Shown: in pieces, positions 46,566 through 63,016 of the stretch
How the letters are laid out: the number at the start of each line of letters is the position of its first letter
How positions within the stretch are numbered: the stretch's first letter is position 1
Assembly: GCF_020166395.1 (NCBI RefSeq)
Contig: NZ_JAIQXU010000001.1
Location: 62,001 to 126,000 of the forward strand
Direction: 5' to 3'
From: Deinococcus betulae
GTDB taxonomy: Bacteria > Deinococcota > Deinococci > Deinococcales > Deinococcaceae
DNA length: 64,000 nt
The notes under the pieces: generated by a model
Told to the model about the DNA's origin: nothing
The model's input: only the letters and a program-made list of their open reading frames with translations
Database searches by the model: none
Translations under genes and position numbers: made by a program

Positions 46566-47897
46566 TTGAACGTCATCCGTGTTGTTACCCTCATGCTGGC
46601 TGGCGCCTGCGCCCTTGCCTCGTGCAGCCAGACCGCCGAGCTGCCTTCCGCCTCCGTTTCGGCTGCGGCGCCGCAGACGACGCTGCTCTCGGCCCAGGCC
46701 ATCAGCAACCGCACCGACATCGTCAACCGGGCCAAGGCGTGGGTGGCGGCGCGCGTGCCATACAGCCAGACCACGCTGCGCGACGGCTACCGCCAGGACT
46801 GCTCGGGCCTGGTCAGCATGGCCTGGGGCCTGAGCACCGCAGGCACCTGGGGCGGCCCCAACACGGCCACGCTGCCGGGGTACGCCGACAAGATTGGCTA
46901 TAACGACCTGCTGCCCGGCGACGCTGTCAACAACCCCCGGACAGGCAACGACGGCCATGTGGTGCTGTTCGTGGAATGGAAGACCCCCAGTGAGGTCAAC
47001 AAGCCGAATGACCGCGTGTTCATCGCTTACGAGGAGAATGGTGGGGCAGGCAAGGCCATCCGTTCAGAATTGACGCTGCGCAAGTTAACCAACGGCCGCT
47101 ACACCATCGTGCAATACGGCGGCGAGTACGACCTGCTGCGCTCTAAAGCGGTGACTTCTGCGCCGCCCGCACCACTCCCCACGGTGACCCACAGCGGCAA
47201 CGGCGACCTGACAGCGGGCGAAGGCCTGATGGCCAATGGTGACTCGGTGCTCTCGAACAATGGGCAGTACCGCCTGGCCATGCAGGCCGATGGGAATCTG
47301 GTGCTCTACAGCGCAAGCGGCAGCCCGCGCATCATCCCAACCGGCACCTACGGCAAACCCGTTCACCGCCTCGTCATGCAGAGCGACGGCAATCTGGTCA
47401 TCTACGGCACGGGCAACCAGGCGCTGTGGGCCACGAACACCTCCGGCCGCGCGGGTGCCTGGCTGGCTATTGAGGACGGCGGCGCCCTGGTCCTGTGGCA
47501 CGGCTCGCAGGTCGCGTGGCGCAGCGGGCCGGGCGGGTCACCCACGCCGCCCCCACCGCCACCAACCCATAACGACGACGACCTGCTGACGAGCGGCGAG
47601 GGCCTGAGCGCCACCGACGACTGCTTTCATTCCCGTGATGGGCGCTATCACCTGTGCCTGCAGAGCGACGGCAACCTGGCGCTGTACGGTCCCAGCGGGG
47701 TGCTGTGGACCACCAACACCGCCGGGCGCGGCCACCAGTTGCGGATGCAGGCGGACGGCAATCTGGTGCTGCTGGACGCCGGAGGCGCGAAGATCTGGGA
47801 CACCGGCACGGGCGGCCACCCTGGCGCCGCTCTGGCGGTGCAGGTGGACGGCAATCTGGTCGTCTACCACAATGGGAACGTCATCTGGCAGCGGTAA
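46566..47897 (+). CDS. NlpC/P60-type lipoprotein with two bulb-lectin domains
   Basis: About 443 residues. The N-terminal lipobox is LASC (near residue 19). An NlpC/P60-like domain follows: YRQDCSGLVSMAWGL holds the catalytic Cys and NDGHVVLFVEW the His. Two B-lectin domains make up the C-terminal half, separated by a GGSPTPPPPPP linker. Five QxDGNLVxY repeats are visible (MQADGNLVLY, MQSDGNLVIY, LQSDGNLALY, MQADGNLVLL, VQVDGNLVVY). It probably binds mannose-rich glycans and cuts peptidoglycan or amide bonds. TTG 46566 is the likely start, 8 nt after AAGGAG; a GTG at 46557 overlaps that site. Confidence 0.78.
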   Translation: MNVIRVVTLMLAGACALASCSQTAELPSASVSAAAPQTTLLSAQAISNRTDIVNRAKAWVAARVPYSQTTLRDGYRQDCSGLVSMAWGLSTAGTWGGPNTATLPGYADKIGYNDLLPGDAVNNPRTGNDGHVVLFVEWKTPSEVNKPNDRVFIAYEENGGAGKAIRSELTLRKLTNGRYTIVQYGGEYDLLRSKAVTSAPPAPLPTVTHSGNGDLTAGEGLMANGDSVLSNNGQYRLAMQADGNLVLYSASGSPRIIPTGTYGKPVHRLVMQSDGNLVIYGTGNQALWATNTSGRAGAWLAIEDGGALVLWHGSQVAWRSGPGGSPTPPPPPPTHNDDDLLTSGEGLSATDDCFHSRDGRYHLCLQSDGNLALYGPSGVLWTTNTAGRGHQLRMQADGNLVLLDAGGAKIWDTGTGGHPGAALAVQVDGNLVVYHNGNVIWQR

Positions 47898-47909
47898 ACC
47901 GCACAGAGA

Positions 47910-47950
47910 ACCAGAGGCCACACCAGGGCATATCCTGGGCGGCCTCTGGT
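47910..47950. terminator. Bidirectional hairpin between convergent genes
   Basis: A perfect 10-bp stem, ACCAGAGGCC (47910-47919) and GGCCTCTGGT (47941-47950), between the lectin gene (+) and the lipoprotein gene (-). Confidence 0.7.
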
Positions 47951-47965
47951 CCGAGAGAGAAACTT

Positions 47966-48451
47966 TTACTTCAGGGTCGAGAGGGCGGTGTACAGCTCAT
48001 TGACCTGCGAAGGCAGCACCACGATATAAGGCTGGTCGTTCACGATTCGGGCCTGGGCCTTGAGCAGAAAGCCAGTCAGAAGAGAAAGACCCTGCCCACG
48101 GGCCTGCTCGCTGCCCGGCGAATCCCAGAAGCCTTCAGCCAGACCCCGCCGCAACTGGTCCAGCAGGGTCTGAGACAGGCGGCCCATCGCGCCCGCCTCA
48201 AGATTCACTGTTCCGCCGTCCGGCACGATAATGACGCCCGAGTTGGGCATGTACTCGCGCACGCGGTTCAGTTCCTCCAGGGCCGCCCGGTAGCTGGGGC
48301 CACGGTCGCAGCGACTTGGGCAGGAGGGCAGCGCCGCCGCTGACAGCGCAGCTTGAGGCGCTGCATTGACCGGCACCTCCGTTGCTGCTTCACCACATGC
48401 CGTCAGCATAATCACCAGCGTAACCCATAGACCTTTCTTGGCTTTCCTCAC
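47966..48451 (-). CDS. Lipoprotein of unknown function
   Basis: A 161-residue protein with a lipobox (VTLVIMLTACGEA) after KAKKG. The mature part has two cysteines (SCPSRCDRG), a helix SYRAALEELNRVREYM, and a conserved-looking end PYIVVLPSQVNELYTALS. No family recognised. The GTG at 48449-48451 is preceded by AAGGAG, 8 nt away, and gives a correct lipoprotein signal; the longer frame does not. Confidence 0.6.
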   Translation of the reverse strand: MRKAKKGLWVTLVIMLTACGEAATEVPVNAAPQAALSAAALPSCPSRCDRGPSYRAALEELNRVREYMPNSGVIIVPDGGTVNLEAGAMGRLSQTLLDQLRRGLAEGFWDSPGSEQARGQGLSLLTGFLLKAQARIVNDQPYIVVLPSQVNELYTALSTLK

Positions 48452-48959
48452 AGATTCAGCTCCTTCTTCTCGGCGTCGCTGGCCGAAGCGCCCGCAGTAT
48501 GGACCGAGCACAGGAACAGAGCAGGAACAGCGCCCTCTTCTGCCGTGTCACACGGCTTCTGCCCGTCACGGTAACAGATCGGAACAGGGGGCTTGGTTCT
48601 GTGCATCTGGACGCCGCCGTCCTCCTTTTCGTGACCCCTGAGTGCTGGCCAAGGGTGAGACCAATGGTCGCGTTCAGACAAGACCATTCTGATGTTGAGG
48701 CCTGACAGAGAGTCCACTGACAGACTTTGTAATCGCCAGAGGCCTAGCTGATCGACAACCTCTGAAGCCTTCTGCTCCAGACGGCTCTCAGAGCGACCTA
48801 ATTTTTATCCCTCAACTGCTTTTGAGAGAGTAGCTTCATAGAGCAATGCCGCAAAACAACCGTTAATGACTCGGTGGCGGCACTGTCCCATCTTGCCTGC
48901 ACCGGAAGACCGCTGCGAATCTATTTGCACCTTGGTCTCGACTCGCTGGACTTCTGAAG
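48452..48959. other. Intergenic region
   Basis: About 500 bp. No gene, RNA or mobile element seen. The part near 48800-48900 is AT-richer. It lies after the stop of the large regulator and before the lipoprotein start on the same strand. Confidence 0.4.
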
Positions 48960-51917
48960 TTACAAGTCGCGCAGGGTAAAGCCGGGGGCCTCGTTCAGTT
49001 CATCTAGAAGCCGGCGGGCGTACCGGGCGTAGGCACGGTCAGCCGCCCCTTGATCACCCCGCCTCAGGTGACCGCGCAGCAGGCCGCGCTGGGCCTGTTC
49101 ATTCATGGGGTCCAAGTCGGCGGCGCGCGTATATGCCCACAGTGACAGCGCCGGGTCTGTGGCCTGCATCTGCGCCCCCAGGGTCAGGGCCGCCGCCAGC
49201 GTCTCCGCTTCCACCTCACCCCGGAGCTCGGCAATCCATTCGGCGTCCTGCTGCGGCAGAAATGGCCCGACGTAAGCTTCTGCGGCGCGGCGCAGCGCTT
49301 CTGGCTCTCCAGACGCCAGAGCAGCGCGGGCCAGGCGGCTATCCAGACACACCTCAAACTCCTCGGCCAGGCGGTACAGTCCCGCCTCGAACGGCAGAGG
49401 ATTGAACGTGACCGCTGGATGGGCCGCCAGCGCGCAGCGCAGCTGCCGGACCGCCACACGGAAATGTTCACCGTGCCGCCGTTCTGCCGAGCCGTCCCAC
49501 AGAGCGTCCACAATGCGCTCCCGCGTGCCGGGGCCATGCAGGGCCAGCCACACCAGAATCTCGCCGGATTTGGCTCTGGGAAGATGCAGAGGCTCGCCCT
49601 GCACCTGGACCCGGAGGCTGCCCAGGGTCAGCAGGCCCAGCCGTAAACGGGGAACGCCCGGCGCAGCGGGGTAGGCCGGGTGCCCAGTAGTCACTTCACC
49701 GCCTCCCTGGCACAGGGCGAACAACTCCGTCAGCACCGCTGCGTCGGCGCGGAGCACGCTGCGTTCGGGGTGCTGCAGGGCAAGGCGCAGAGGGGCCAGG
49801 TGGGCAGCGTTCAGGCGGCCCATCTGCCGGGCCAGTTCGGCCAGATACGCCTGCGCCCGTTCCTGCACGCCGAACGCCGCCCTGGACTGGGCGGCCTGAG
49901 CAAAGTAAGTCTGGGCCGCTGCCCAGTCCCGCTGCTCAAAGGCAAACAGCCCCTCACACAGCGCCAGCTGATGGGCGGATTCACTGGCGCCGTGCGGCGC
50001 CGCGTGCCGCGCCCGCGCCAGCGCCTCGTTGGCGGCCGGCAGGTCACCGCAGCGCAGCGCCGCTTCGGCCAGCCCTGGCCAGATCAGCGGCGGCAGAGTG
50101 TCCAGCTTAAAAGCCGCGCTGCCAGCCAGCGCCGCCCCGTACAGCGCCCTGGCCTGCTCGTACTGCCCTGCAGCCCGGTGCAGGTCGCCCAGCGTGGCCT
50201 GAAGCAGCGGCTGCATGACGCTGCCTTCCTGTGTGGCCAGGGTCAGCGCCTGCGTGCCCACTGTCAGCCCCTCGTCAATCCGGCCCTGCCCCTGGAGGAG
50301 ACAGGCCAGGTCGTTCTGAAGTGCCAGCGCCCGGCTGGGCATTCCAAGCGCCTGATAGACCTCCAGCCCCCGGCGCAGCGCCCGTTCGCTGTCGAGCGGC
50401 TGCCCCAGCACCATGTATGCCTCATGAACCAGCGCCAGGGCCGCGCCTAACCCCAGCAGGTCATCCTCGGTCTCGGCCTGCTCAGCGGCGGCCAGCGCTT
50501 CCTGTAAGCCAGCAGCCAGCTCGCCACAACCCAGCAGGGCACTGGCGCGCAGGCGCCGCAGGCTCAGGGTCGGTTCGTCAGGCTGGGTCAGGGCCAGGCC
50601 CTCATCGGCCAGGGACAGCTGCTCCTGAAAGCGTCCACTGCGGGCCGCCAGCGTCCCCAACGCAAACAGCAGCCGGCGGTCGCGGTGACCCTCGGCCCGT
50701 AGGGTCCGCAAGAGCGCCTCACCGCGCGCCGCCTCACCCGTTTCCAGCAGGGCCTGGCCCCAGGCCCGGCGCAGCTGTGGGGTCAGGTGGGCTTCGGGCA
50801 ACTGCTCGACCACCTGGCGCACCAGCCGGGGTTCCCACCGTACCTCGTACCGGCGCACCAGCCGCTCAGCCAGCGCCAGCGCCGTGTCCTGCGCGCCCGC
50901 TTTCAGGTAGTGCCCCAGGGCGCGCACCTCCTCGCCGTCGGCCTCGGCCGCCTGCCCGGCCGCCAGATGCAGCTGCTGGTGGCGCTCTGGCTGCGCGCGC
51001 AGTTCAGCTTCCAGTAGGTTCAGCACCAGGCGGTGAGGCCGCGCGGCCTCGCCCCCCAGCGGCGTCAGGGGCAGGCCCACTGCCCGCGCCGCACGCAACC
51101 AGCCTGCGGGCAGGGCCACGCCCAGCCGCGCCAGCCCCGCTTCGTGCCAGGTGTCGGCCACCGCCGCTTCGGGCAGCCGAACGCGGACTTCGGGCGGCAG
51201 ACGGCCCAGCACATCGCGCACCAGATCGTCGGGCAACAGCAGGGGCGCGGCGCCGCTGGCCACCAGGGCCAGGCCCGCTGGCCAGCCTTCCAGGGCCTGA
51301 TGGGCGGCTTCGGGCGACTGAGCGGCCTGCCGCCCAGCAAAATACGCCTGGGTTTCGGGCAGAGAAAACGCCAGATCCTCTGCGCCCAGCAGCCGCGCCA
51401 TTCCGGCAGCCAGATGGCGTGACAGTTGCAGAGGTGGGCGCTCGCAGCCGCTCAGCAGCAGGCGGTGGCCCTCGCCCAGGGCGCCCACCAGGGCGTCCAG
51501 CCAGCGGCCAGCGGCAGTCCCCAGCAGGTCGGCGCCGTCCAGCACGAGGTCCAGGTTCGCCGGGGCGCCGTCCAGGTCACGGGCGAGGGCCTGGGCGCGC
51601 GCGGCAGGCGCGGGCGACAGCTGGGCCGCCTGCCACTGCGGCACCTGCACCTCTGGCAGGGCCGCCTTCAGCGCCGCGACCACCGCCTGTTCCAGGGCGC
51701 CGCCCTCGGCGTGATCCTCCTGCACACTCAGCCAGGCCACGGCGCGGGCGGTCTGGCGTGCATGCTGGGCCAGCGCCGTCGTCTTGCCGTACCCGGACGG
51801 CGCGACCAGCACGACCAGCGGGGTCTCGGCCTCGGCCAATGTGGCCGCCACCCTGGCGCGCGGCAGTTCGCCGCGCAGAGGCCGCGGAATAACTGGACTG
51901 AGTTGGAGGTGTGCCAT
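48960..51917 (-). CDS. Large SARP/MalT-like transcriptional regulator
   Basis: A 985-residue protein with three parts. Residues about 1-250 form a P-loop NTPase (LVAPSGYGKTTALAQHA, Walker B LDLVLDGADLL), as in MalT/STAND regulators. Residues about 300-740 are TPR-type helices. The last 230 residues resemble SARP proteins: a winged helix (LLTLGSLRVQVQGEPLHLPRAKSGEILVWLAL, cut here to LTLGSLRVQVQGEPLHLP) and a bacterial transcriptional activation domain. It binds DNA through the C-terminal domain in response to ATP and an unknown ligand. ATG start. The shorter regulator at 4774-6456 shares the TPR plus winged-helix plan. Confidence 0.82.
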   Translation of the reverse strand: MAHLQLSPVIPRPLRGELPRARVAATLAEAETPLVVLVAPSGYGKTTALAQHARQTARAVAWLSVQEDHAEGGALEQAVVAALKAALPEVQVPQWQAAQLSPAPAARAQALARDLDGAPANLDLVLDGADLLGTAAGRWLDALVGALGEGHRLLLSGCERPPLQLSRHLAAGMARLLGAEDLAFSLPETQAYFAGRQAAQSPEAAHQALEGWPAGLALVASGAAPLLLPDDLVRDVLGRLPPEVRVRLPEAAVADTWHEAGLARLGVALPAGWLRAARAVGLPLTPLGGEAARPHRLVLNLLEAELRAQPERHQQLHLAAGQAAEADGEEVRALGHYLKAGAQDTALALAERLVRRYEVRWEPRLVRQVVEQLPEAHLTPQLRRAWGQALLETGEAARGEALLRTLRAEGHRDRRLLFALGTLAARSGRFQEQLSLADEGLALTQPDEPTLSLRRLRASALLGCGELAAGLQEALAAAEQAETEDDLLGLGAALALVHEAYMVLGQPLDSERALRRGLEVYQALGMPSRALALQNDLACLLQGQGRIDEGLTVGTQALTLATQEGSVMQPLLQATLGDLHRAAGQYEQARALYGAALAGSAAFKLDTLPPLIWPGLAEAALRCGDLPAANEALARARHAAPHGASESAHQLALCEGLFAFEQRDWAAAQTYFAQAAQSRAAFGVQERAQAYLAELARQMGRLNAAHLAPLRLALQHPERSVLRADAAVLTELFALCQGGGEVTTGHPAYPAAPGVPRLRLGLLTLGSLRVQVQGEPLHLPRAKSGEILVWLALHGPGTRERIVDALWDGSAERRHGEHFRVAVRQLRCALAAHPAVTFNPLPFEAGLYRLAEEFEVCLDSRLARAALASGEPEALRRAAEAYVGPFLPQQDAEWIAELRGEVEAETLAAALTLGAQMQATDPALSLWAYTRAADLDPMNEQAQRGLLRGHLRRGDQGAADRAYARYARRLLDELNEAPGFTLRDL

Positions 51918-52181
51918 CGCCCGCCCTTCCCGCCCCGGTGTCTGGGCGGCGCGACCAGTGAGACGGATTTCGCTTCATTCCGGCACAGCTGGGAAGGCCC
52001 CGTCTGCACCTCCAGAGCACGAAATCCGCCGTTTCTCCTTCTCGCTTCACCCGGATTTCATCGGCGTCCGTAGGAGTCCCGGACGCCCAGTCTACGGGGT
52101 GAGACAGGCCCAAGGCTGCCCCCATCGGCCTGACCAGATGGCGGATGCGGCGGCCAGGGGACCACCCGGTCAGCCTGTGAG
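51918..52181. other. Gap before the large regulator
   Basis: No gene. A weakly repeat-like stretch (minus strand CTACGGACGCCGATGAAATC) at about 52041-52075 resembles one end of the MITE-like repeat. Confidence 0.3.
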
Positions 52182-52601
52182 CTAGGCCTCCCCAGCCTCT
52201 CCGGCTTCCACGCGCGTTTCCACCACGATGTCACTATTCAGTGAGGCCGCCACCGAGCAGTATTTCTCGTGGCTCAGGTGCGCGGCCCGGTGCAGCGCCT
52301 CTTCGGTGATGCCCGCGCCGCTGGCAATGTGGCGCACCGTAATTTGCGTGTAGCGCTTCGGGGTGGTCTCGGCGCGCGTGCCCTCGACCTCAATGCGGTA
52401 GCGGGCCAGAGGGGTTCGGCGCTTTTGCATGATTTCCACGACGTCGTAGGCGGTACAGGTGGCCAGGGCGCCCAGCAGGGCCTCCATGGGCGACACGCCC
52501 ACCTTGACGGCACTGTTGTCAATCAGCAGTTGGTGGCCGCTCTCACTGAGGCCCAAGTAGCGCTGCTCGCCCAGCCAGGTCACATTCAGGGTCTTCTTCA
52601 T
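52182..52601 (-). CDS. OsmC family peroxiredoxin-like protein
   Basis: A 139-residue protein with the two redox cysteines of the family: ALATCTAYDVVEIMQKRR (near residue 50) and SHEKYCSVAASLNS (near 115), plus GVSPMEALLGAL. OsmC/YhfA proteins reduce organic hydroperoxides; some YhfA-like members have other roles. The ATG at 52601 has a short spacing to the kinase gene upstream (6 bp), so it is likely transcribed with the REC-kinase and CHASE-kinase genes. Confidence 0.87.
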   Translation of the reverse strand: MKKTLNVTWLGEQRYLGLSESGHQLLIDNSAVKVGVSPMEALLGALATCTAYDVVEIMQKRRTPLARYRIEVEGTRAETTPKRYTQITVRHIASGAGITEEALHRAAHLSHEKYCSVAASLNSDIVVETRVEAGEAGEA

Positions 52602-52606
52602 GCCCC

Positions 52607-53868
52607 CTACGCTAGCGCGCCCCCAGGACCTGTTTCTTGTTGGGTGTCCAGGTCACCGTCCAGACCAGGGCTCAGTTCGGTGTCCAGGCCGGCGTCATCG
52701 TCTTCCTCGGGCAGTGGCAGGCGCACGCGGAAGGTCGCGCCGCCGCCCGGCGTGTCCACGACCTCAATGGTGCCGCCGTGCGCTGTGACCACCTGCTGCG
52801 CGATGGTCAGGCCCAGGCCCGCCGAGCCCGCCTCCTTGCCCCGGTAGAACTTGTCAAAGATGCGCGGCTTGACGGCGTCGGGAACGCCGGGGCCGTGGTC
52901 CACCACCCGCACTTCCAGCTCGCCGGGGCGCGGCTCGATCTCCAGCCCCACCAGCTCGGCGCTGCCGGTGACGCGCACGGCGTTGGTCACCAGATTGACA
53001 AACACCTGGGTCAGGCGCCCAGGGTCGCCCACGATTTCGTAGGCGCCCTCCGGGGCCCGCACGCCGTAATCCCGGCCCACCTGCCTCAGCAGCTGTCCCA
53101 GATTCATGAAGTGCATCTCGATGCTCTGGACCAGCTCGCCGCGCGAGAGTTGCAGCAGGTCGTTGACCAGGCGGGTCATGTTTTCGGCCACGCGCTGGGC
53201 GTCCATCAGGGTCTGCGAGCCGCCGGCCTCGCGCTCGGCGCGGCGCAGGTAGCCGTGCAGGGCGGTCAGCGGCGTGCGCAGCTCGTGGCTGGTCTCGGCC
53301 AGAAAGGTCTTTTGCAGATTCAGGGCCTCTTCCAGCTGCCGGGCCTGAACCTCCAGTACCTGACTCTGGCGCTCGGCGGTGTTGCGCAGGCGCTCGACCT
53401 CTTGCAGGCGGGCCCGGAGATTCTCGTTCAGCTGCCGGATTTCCTGCTCGGCACGCGCGCGCTGCTGCTGGGACTCCACCTCGGCCATGGCGCGGCGAAT
53501 GCTGGACGGCAGGCGTTCCAGGCGCTGCTTGAGGATGTAGTCCGTGACGCCCTCGCGCAGCGTGTCCACCGCCGTTTCCTCGCCCATCGCGCCGGTCACG
53601 ATGATGAACGGCACCTGCGGCCAGCGGGCGCTGGCGGCGCGGTAGGCGCTCAGGCCGTCGTAGCTGGGCAGCGCAAAGTCGCTGAGAATCAGGTGCGGCG
53701 CGGCGGCGTCCAGGGCTGCCACAAACCCGGCCTCGTCCTCCACCCGCGTGACCTCGACGCTCCAGGGCAGGTCGTCAATGTGCATGGTGACCAGCTCATG
53801 GTCCAGTTCGTTGTCTTCCAGGTGCAGAATTCTGAGCTGGCCTTCCTCACCGGGCAGGGTATGCGCGG

Positions 53869-53872
<4 letters not shown>
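52607..53872 (-). CDS. Response regulator-histidine kinase hybrid
   Basis: A 421-residue protein. The N-terminal receiver domain has ILHLEDNELDHELV, phospho-acceptor Asp 65 in LILSDFALPS, and IIVTGAM. A coiled coil (residues 130-185) leads to HisKA with His 196 in ETSHELRTPLTAL. The ATPase part shows NLVTNAVR, DHGPGVP and GLGLTIAQQVV. There is no membrane segment. The receiver probably takes phosphate from the CHASE-PAS kinase encoded directly upstream, with which it overlaps by 4 bases. Start GTG at 53872. Confidence 0.88.
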
Positions 53873-58046
<4,174 letters not shown>

Positions 58047-58052
58047 GCCGCC

Positions 58053-58058
58053 AGTCTA
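58053..58058 (-). promoter_or_regulatory. -10 box TAGACT of aroE (leaderless)
   Basis: TAGACT on the minus strand is 6 nt before the aroE GTG. It would drive aroE, both kinases and osmC. Confidence 0.65.
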
Positions 58059-58436
58059 CCCGCGCTGCGCCGGCGGCCGCTGCTGAGGGCCAAGCTGCCC
58101 CGCCAGCCTGTCTCTGAACGAACGCTGAAGGGGATTCAGCCGCCGCCCGCACCGTTCCCTGGCAGCTGGCTCTGTGCAGCCCTGCGGTTTTCTTCTGCGC
58201 CAGAGGCCACGCAGCGCCCTGCCCCCCGCCAGATGGCACAGAGGTCCGGTACGCCAATGCACGCAGGGCAAATGTGCCCCGGCACACGCCGCACCCCCCC
58301 AGAGGCGCACAGAATGAAACGCGAACTTGAGGCGAAACACCCCCCTTCCCTCCTGCGGCCCCGTGCCGGGGGAGGGCTGTGCTTTGGCACGACTGGAGAC
58401 CGTTTGACACAGCATTCCCAAGGTAGCCCCGCCACC
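58059..58436 (+). promoter_or_regulatory. phoH upstream region
   Basis: No gene. TTGACA (58404-58409) is followed after 14 bp by TAGCCC (58424-58429), itself 7 nt before the phoH ATG; the spacing is short for sigma-70, so only the -10 is supported. The stretch 58290-58350 is GC-rich with a few inverted repeats but nothing clear. Confidence 0.4.
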
Positions 58437-60551
<2,115 letters not shown>

Positions 60552-60559
60552 GCCCTTCT

Positions 60560-60589
60560 CCCCCGCCCCAGTGGCGGGGGCTTTTCTTT
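60560..60589 (+). terminator. Terminator after phoH
   Basis: CCCCCGCC-ccagt-GGCGGGGG hairpin followed by CTTTTCTTT. ybeY starts 80 bp later, so some read-through or its own promoter is needed. Confidence 0.8.
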
Positions 60590-60671
60590 GCCGCTACCCT
60601 GCAACGTGTGACGAGAAGTGTGTTTCTTTCCCCCGGACCAGACTGCCGACCTGCTGCCCGCTGGAGGCCCC

Positions 60672-61139
60672 ATGATTGACCTGATTGTTCGCAAGACGCC
60701 GCCAGCGGGCCTCAGGGGCGCCCTGCGCGCCAGCTTGGAGGCGGTGACCACGCACTTTGGGGTCCAGGAGCGCGAGATCACGGTGGTGCTGGTCGGCGAC
60801 CGCACCATTCGTGCCCTCAAACGCGAACACTGGGGCGAAGACGCCGCCACCGATGTCCTGAGTTTTCCCACCTGGGAGCCCGGCGACCCGTTTATGCCGC
60901 CGCATCTGGGGGACATCGTGATCAGTCTGGACACGGCGGCGCGCCAGGCCGAGGCGCGGGGCCACAGCCTGACGCGCGAGGTCGCGCTGCTGGCCAGCCA
61001 CGGCGTCACGCACCTGGTGGGCCACGATCACCCCCACGCTGAGGGCCTGGGCTTTGAGGAAGGCGCCACCGGCGAAGAGTGGGCGGTGTTTCACGCCGCG
61101 TGGGACGCGGCCCGCGCCGCGCTGCCTGCCGGGGTATGA
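60672..61139 (+). CDS. ybeY: Endoribonuclease YbeY (16S rRNA maturation)
   Basis: A 155-residue metalloprotein with the family's zinc motif HGVTHLVGHDH (HGxxHxxGxDH) near residue 113 and the TDVLSFP signature in the middle. YbeY processes the 3-prime end of 16S rRNA and takes part in ribosome quality control. The ATG at 60672 has TGGAGG 6 nt upstream. Its end overlaps the diacylglycerol kinase start by 4 bases. Confidence 0.94.
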   Translation: MIDLIVRKTPPAGLRGALRASLEAVTTHFGVQEREITVVLVGDRTIRALKREHWGEDAATDVLSFPTWEPGDPFMPPHLGDIVISLDTAARQAEARGHSLTREVALLASHGVTHLVGHDHPHAEGLGFEEGATGEEWAVFHAAWDAARAALPAGV

Positions 61140-61522
61140 CCGGCGGCTCAGCCCTGAGCCTGCGGCGTTTTCTGCGCTCGGCGGGCTTTGCCTGGGCCGG
61201 GGTGCGCCACGCCTACCGCAGCCAGCCCAATTTCCGGATCGAGTGCTGGGCCGCCGCGCTGGCCCTGGGCCTGACCGCCGTGCTGGGCGCACCCCTGGCC
61301 CCCATTCTGCTGACCTGCGCCCTGGTGCTGAGCCTGGAACTGCTGAACACCGCGCTGGAAGCGGTCGTGGACCTGGTCAGCCCAGAGCTTCACCCGCTGG
61401 CCAAGGTGGCCAAAGACGCGGCCGCCGCCGCCGTGCTGCTGGCCAGCCTGGGCGCGCTGGGGGTGGGCGCCGCCGTCCTGGGGCCCCCGCTCCTGGGGGT
61501 GCTGCGGGGCGGGCTGCCATAA
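61136..61522 (+). CDS. dgkA: Diacylglycerol/undecaprenol kinase (DgkA family)
   Basis: A 128-residue membrane protein with three hydrophobic helices and the active-site motif LELLNTALEAVVDLV. GFAWAGVRHAYRSQPNFRIE precedes helix 1, as usual. In Gram-positives and Deinococcus relatives such short enzymes often act on undecaprenol; the lipid substrate is not certain. The ATG lies in the ATGA overlap with ybeY, so they are translated together, the usual phoH-ybeY-dgkA order. Confidence 0.9.
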   Translation: MTGGSALSLRRFLRSAGFAWAGVRHAYRSQPNFRIECWAAALALGLTAVLGAPLAPILLTCALVLSLELLNTALEAVVDLVSPELHPLAKVAKDAAAAAVLLASLGALGVGAAVLGPPLLGVLRGGLP

Positions 61523-61556
61523 AGCGCACAGTTCTGCGCGCGGCCCCCGTGGCAGG

Positions 61557-62123
61557 ATGCGCGGCGTGAGTGTGTCTTCCCTGGAGCCGCTGCCCGTGAC
61601 CTTGCGTGGCCGCCGGCCCCGTGATCTGCCGGTGCTGCGGCGCTGGCTGACCGATCCGCAGGCGGCGTGGCGCCAGTGGGACGCGCCCTACTTTCACGCC
61701 GGCACGACCACCGAGGCGCTGGAACGCTATGTGGACACGTTGGCGCAGACCCCGCCCAGCCCCCACGAGCGCGTAATTGACCTGGGCGGCCAGTGCACCG
61801 GCATGGTCAACCGCGCCGAGGAAGACCCGGCCGGCGGCGGCTGGTGGGACCTGGGCATCCTGATTTACGACCCGCAGCACTGGGGACGCGGGCTGGGCAC
61901 CGAGGCGCTGCGGCAATGGGTCCAGGCCACCCTGGACGAAACAGACGCCCACGTCCTGACCTTCAGCACTTGGAGCGGCAACGAACGCATGATCCGCGCG
62001 GCGCAGCGGCTGGGGTTCCGCGAGAGTGCGCGGGTCCGTGAAGCGCGCTTGGTGCGGGGTGAGCGCTTTGACAGCGTCAAATTGGACCTGCTGCGCCGCG
62101 AGTGGCCCGGCGAGGAGGCGTAG
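61557..62123 (+). CDS. GNAT-family N-acetyltransferase
   Basis: About 188 residues, with the acetyl-CoA loop YDPQHWGRGLGTEALRQWV (Q/RxxGxG/A) near residue 105 and the late pattern NERMIRAAQRLGFRESARVR. The resemblance is to RimJ/RimL-type acetyltransferases. The acceptor is unknown. ATG 61557 or GTG 61566 is the start. It ends 6 bp before the next gene. Confidence 0.82.
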   Translation: MRGVSVSSLEPLPVTLRGRRPRDLPVLRRWLTDPQAAWRQWDAPYFHAGTTTEALERYVDTLAQTPPSPHERVIDLGGQCTGMVNRAEEDPAGGGWWDLGILIYDPQHWGRGLGTEALRQWVQATLDETDAHVLTFSTWSGNERMIRAAQRLGFRESARVREARLVRGERFDSVKLDLLRREWPGEEA

Positions 62124-62129
62124 GGCACT

Positions 62130-62746
<617 letters not shown>

Positions 62747-62750
<4 letters not shown>

Positions 62751-62830
62751 TACGAACTCCGATTGAATCCAACAGAATGCCGGATGAAGTCCGAGCAGAA
62801 CGAGCGAGAAAGCAGGCAGAAGCTGCGTCA
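62747..62830. repeat. MITE-like repeat, copy C (one end only)
   Basis: GATACGAACTCCGATTGAATC followed by AACAGAATGCCGGATGAAGTC is abbreviated here to its core: ACTCCGATTGAATC and AGAATGCCGG. It matches copies A and B. The other inverted end is not seen within 200 bp, so it is truncated. The element begins with TGATAC, so it provides the stop codon of the preceding gene. Confidence 0.6.
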
Positions 62831-63016
62831 TGGAGGCACAGCCAGCAAGGTGCCCGCTGCGCCCTAATTACTGGGCAATGTGTGTCTGCGCAACGTGGCC
62901 GAGCTCAAAGGGCATCTGCGCCGGGCGTGGAGAACGGTGCGGCGCAAAAAGTTGGCGAGCGCATTGCTGTCGGACTTGAGGCCACCACGGGCGCCATGAG
63001 CGAGGAAGATGGGGGA

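Noticed and set aside
52029..52075. A fourth copy of the MITE-like repeat
   Set aside because: Only about 20 bases resemble one end (TACGGACGCCGATGAAATC) and the inner block is missing; left as a possible relic.
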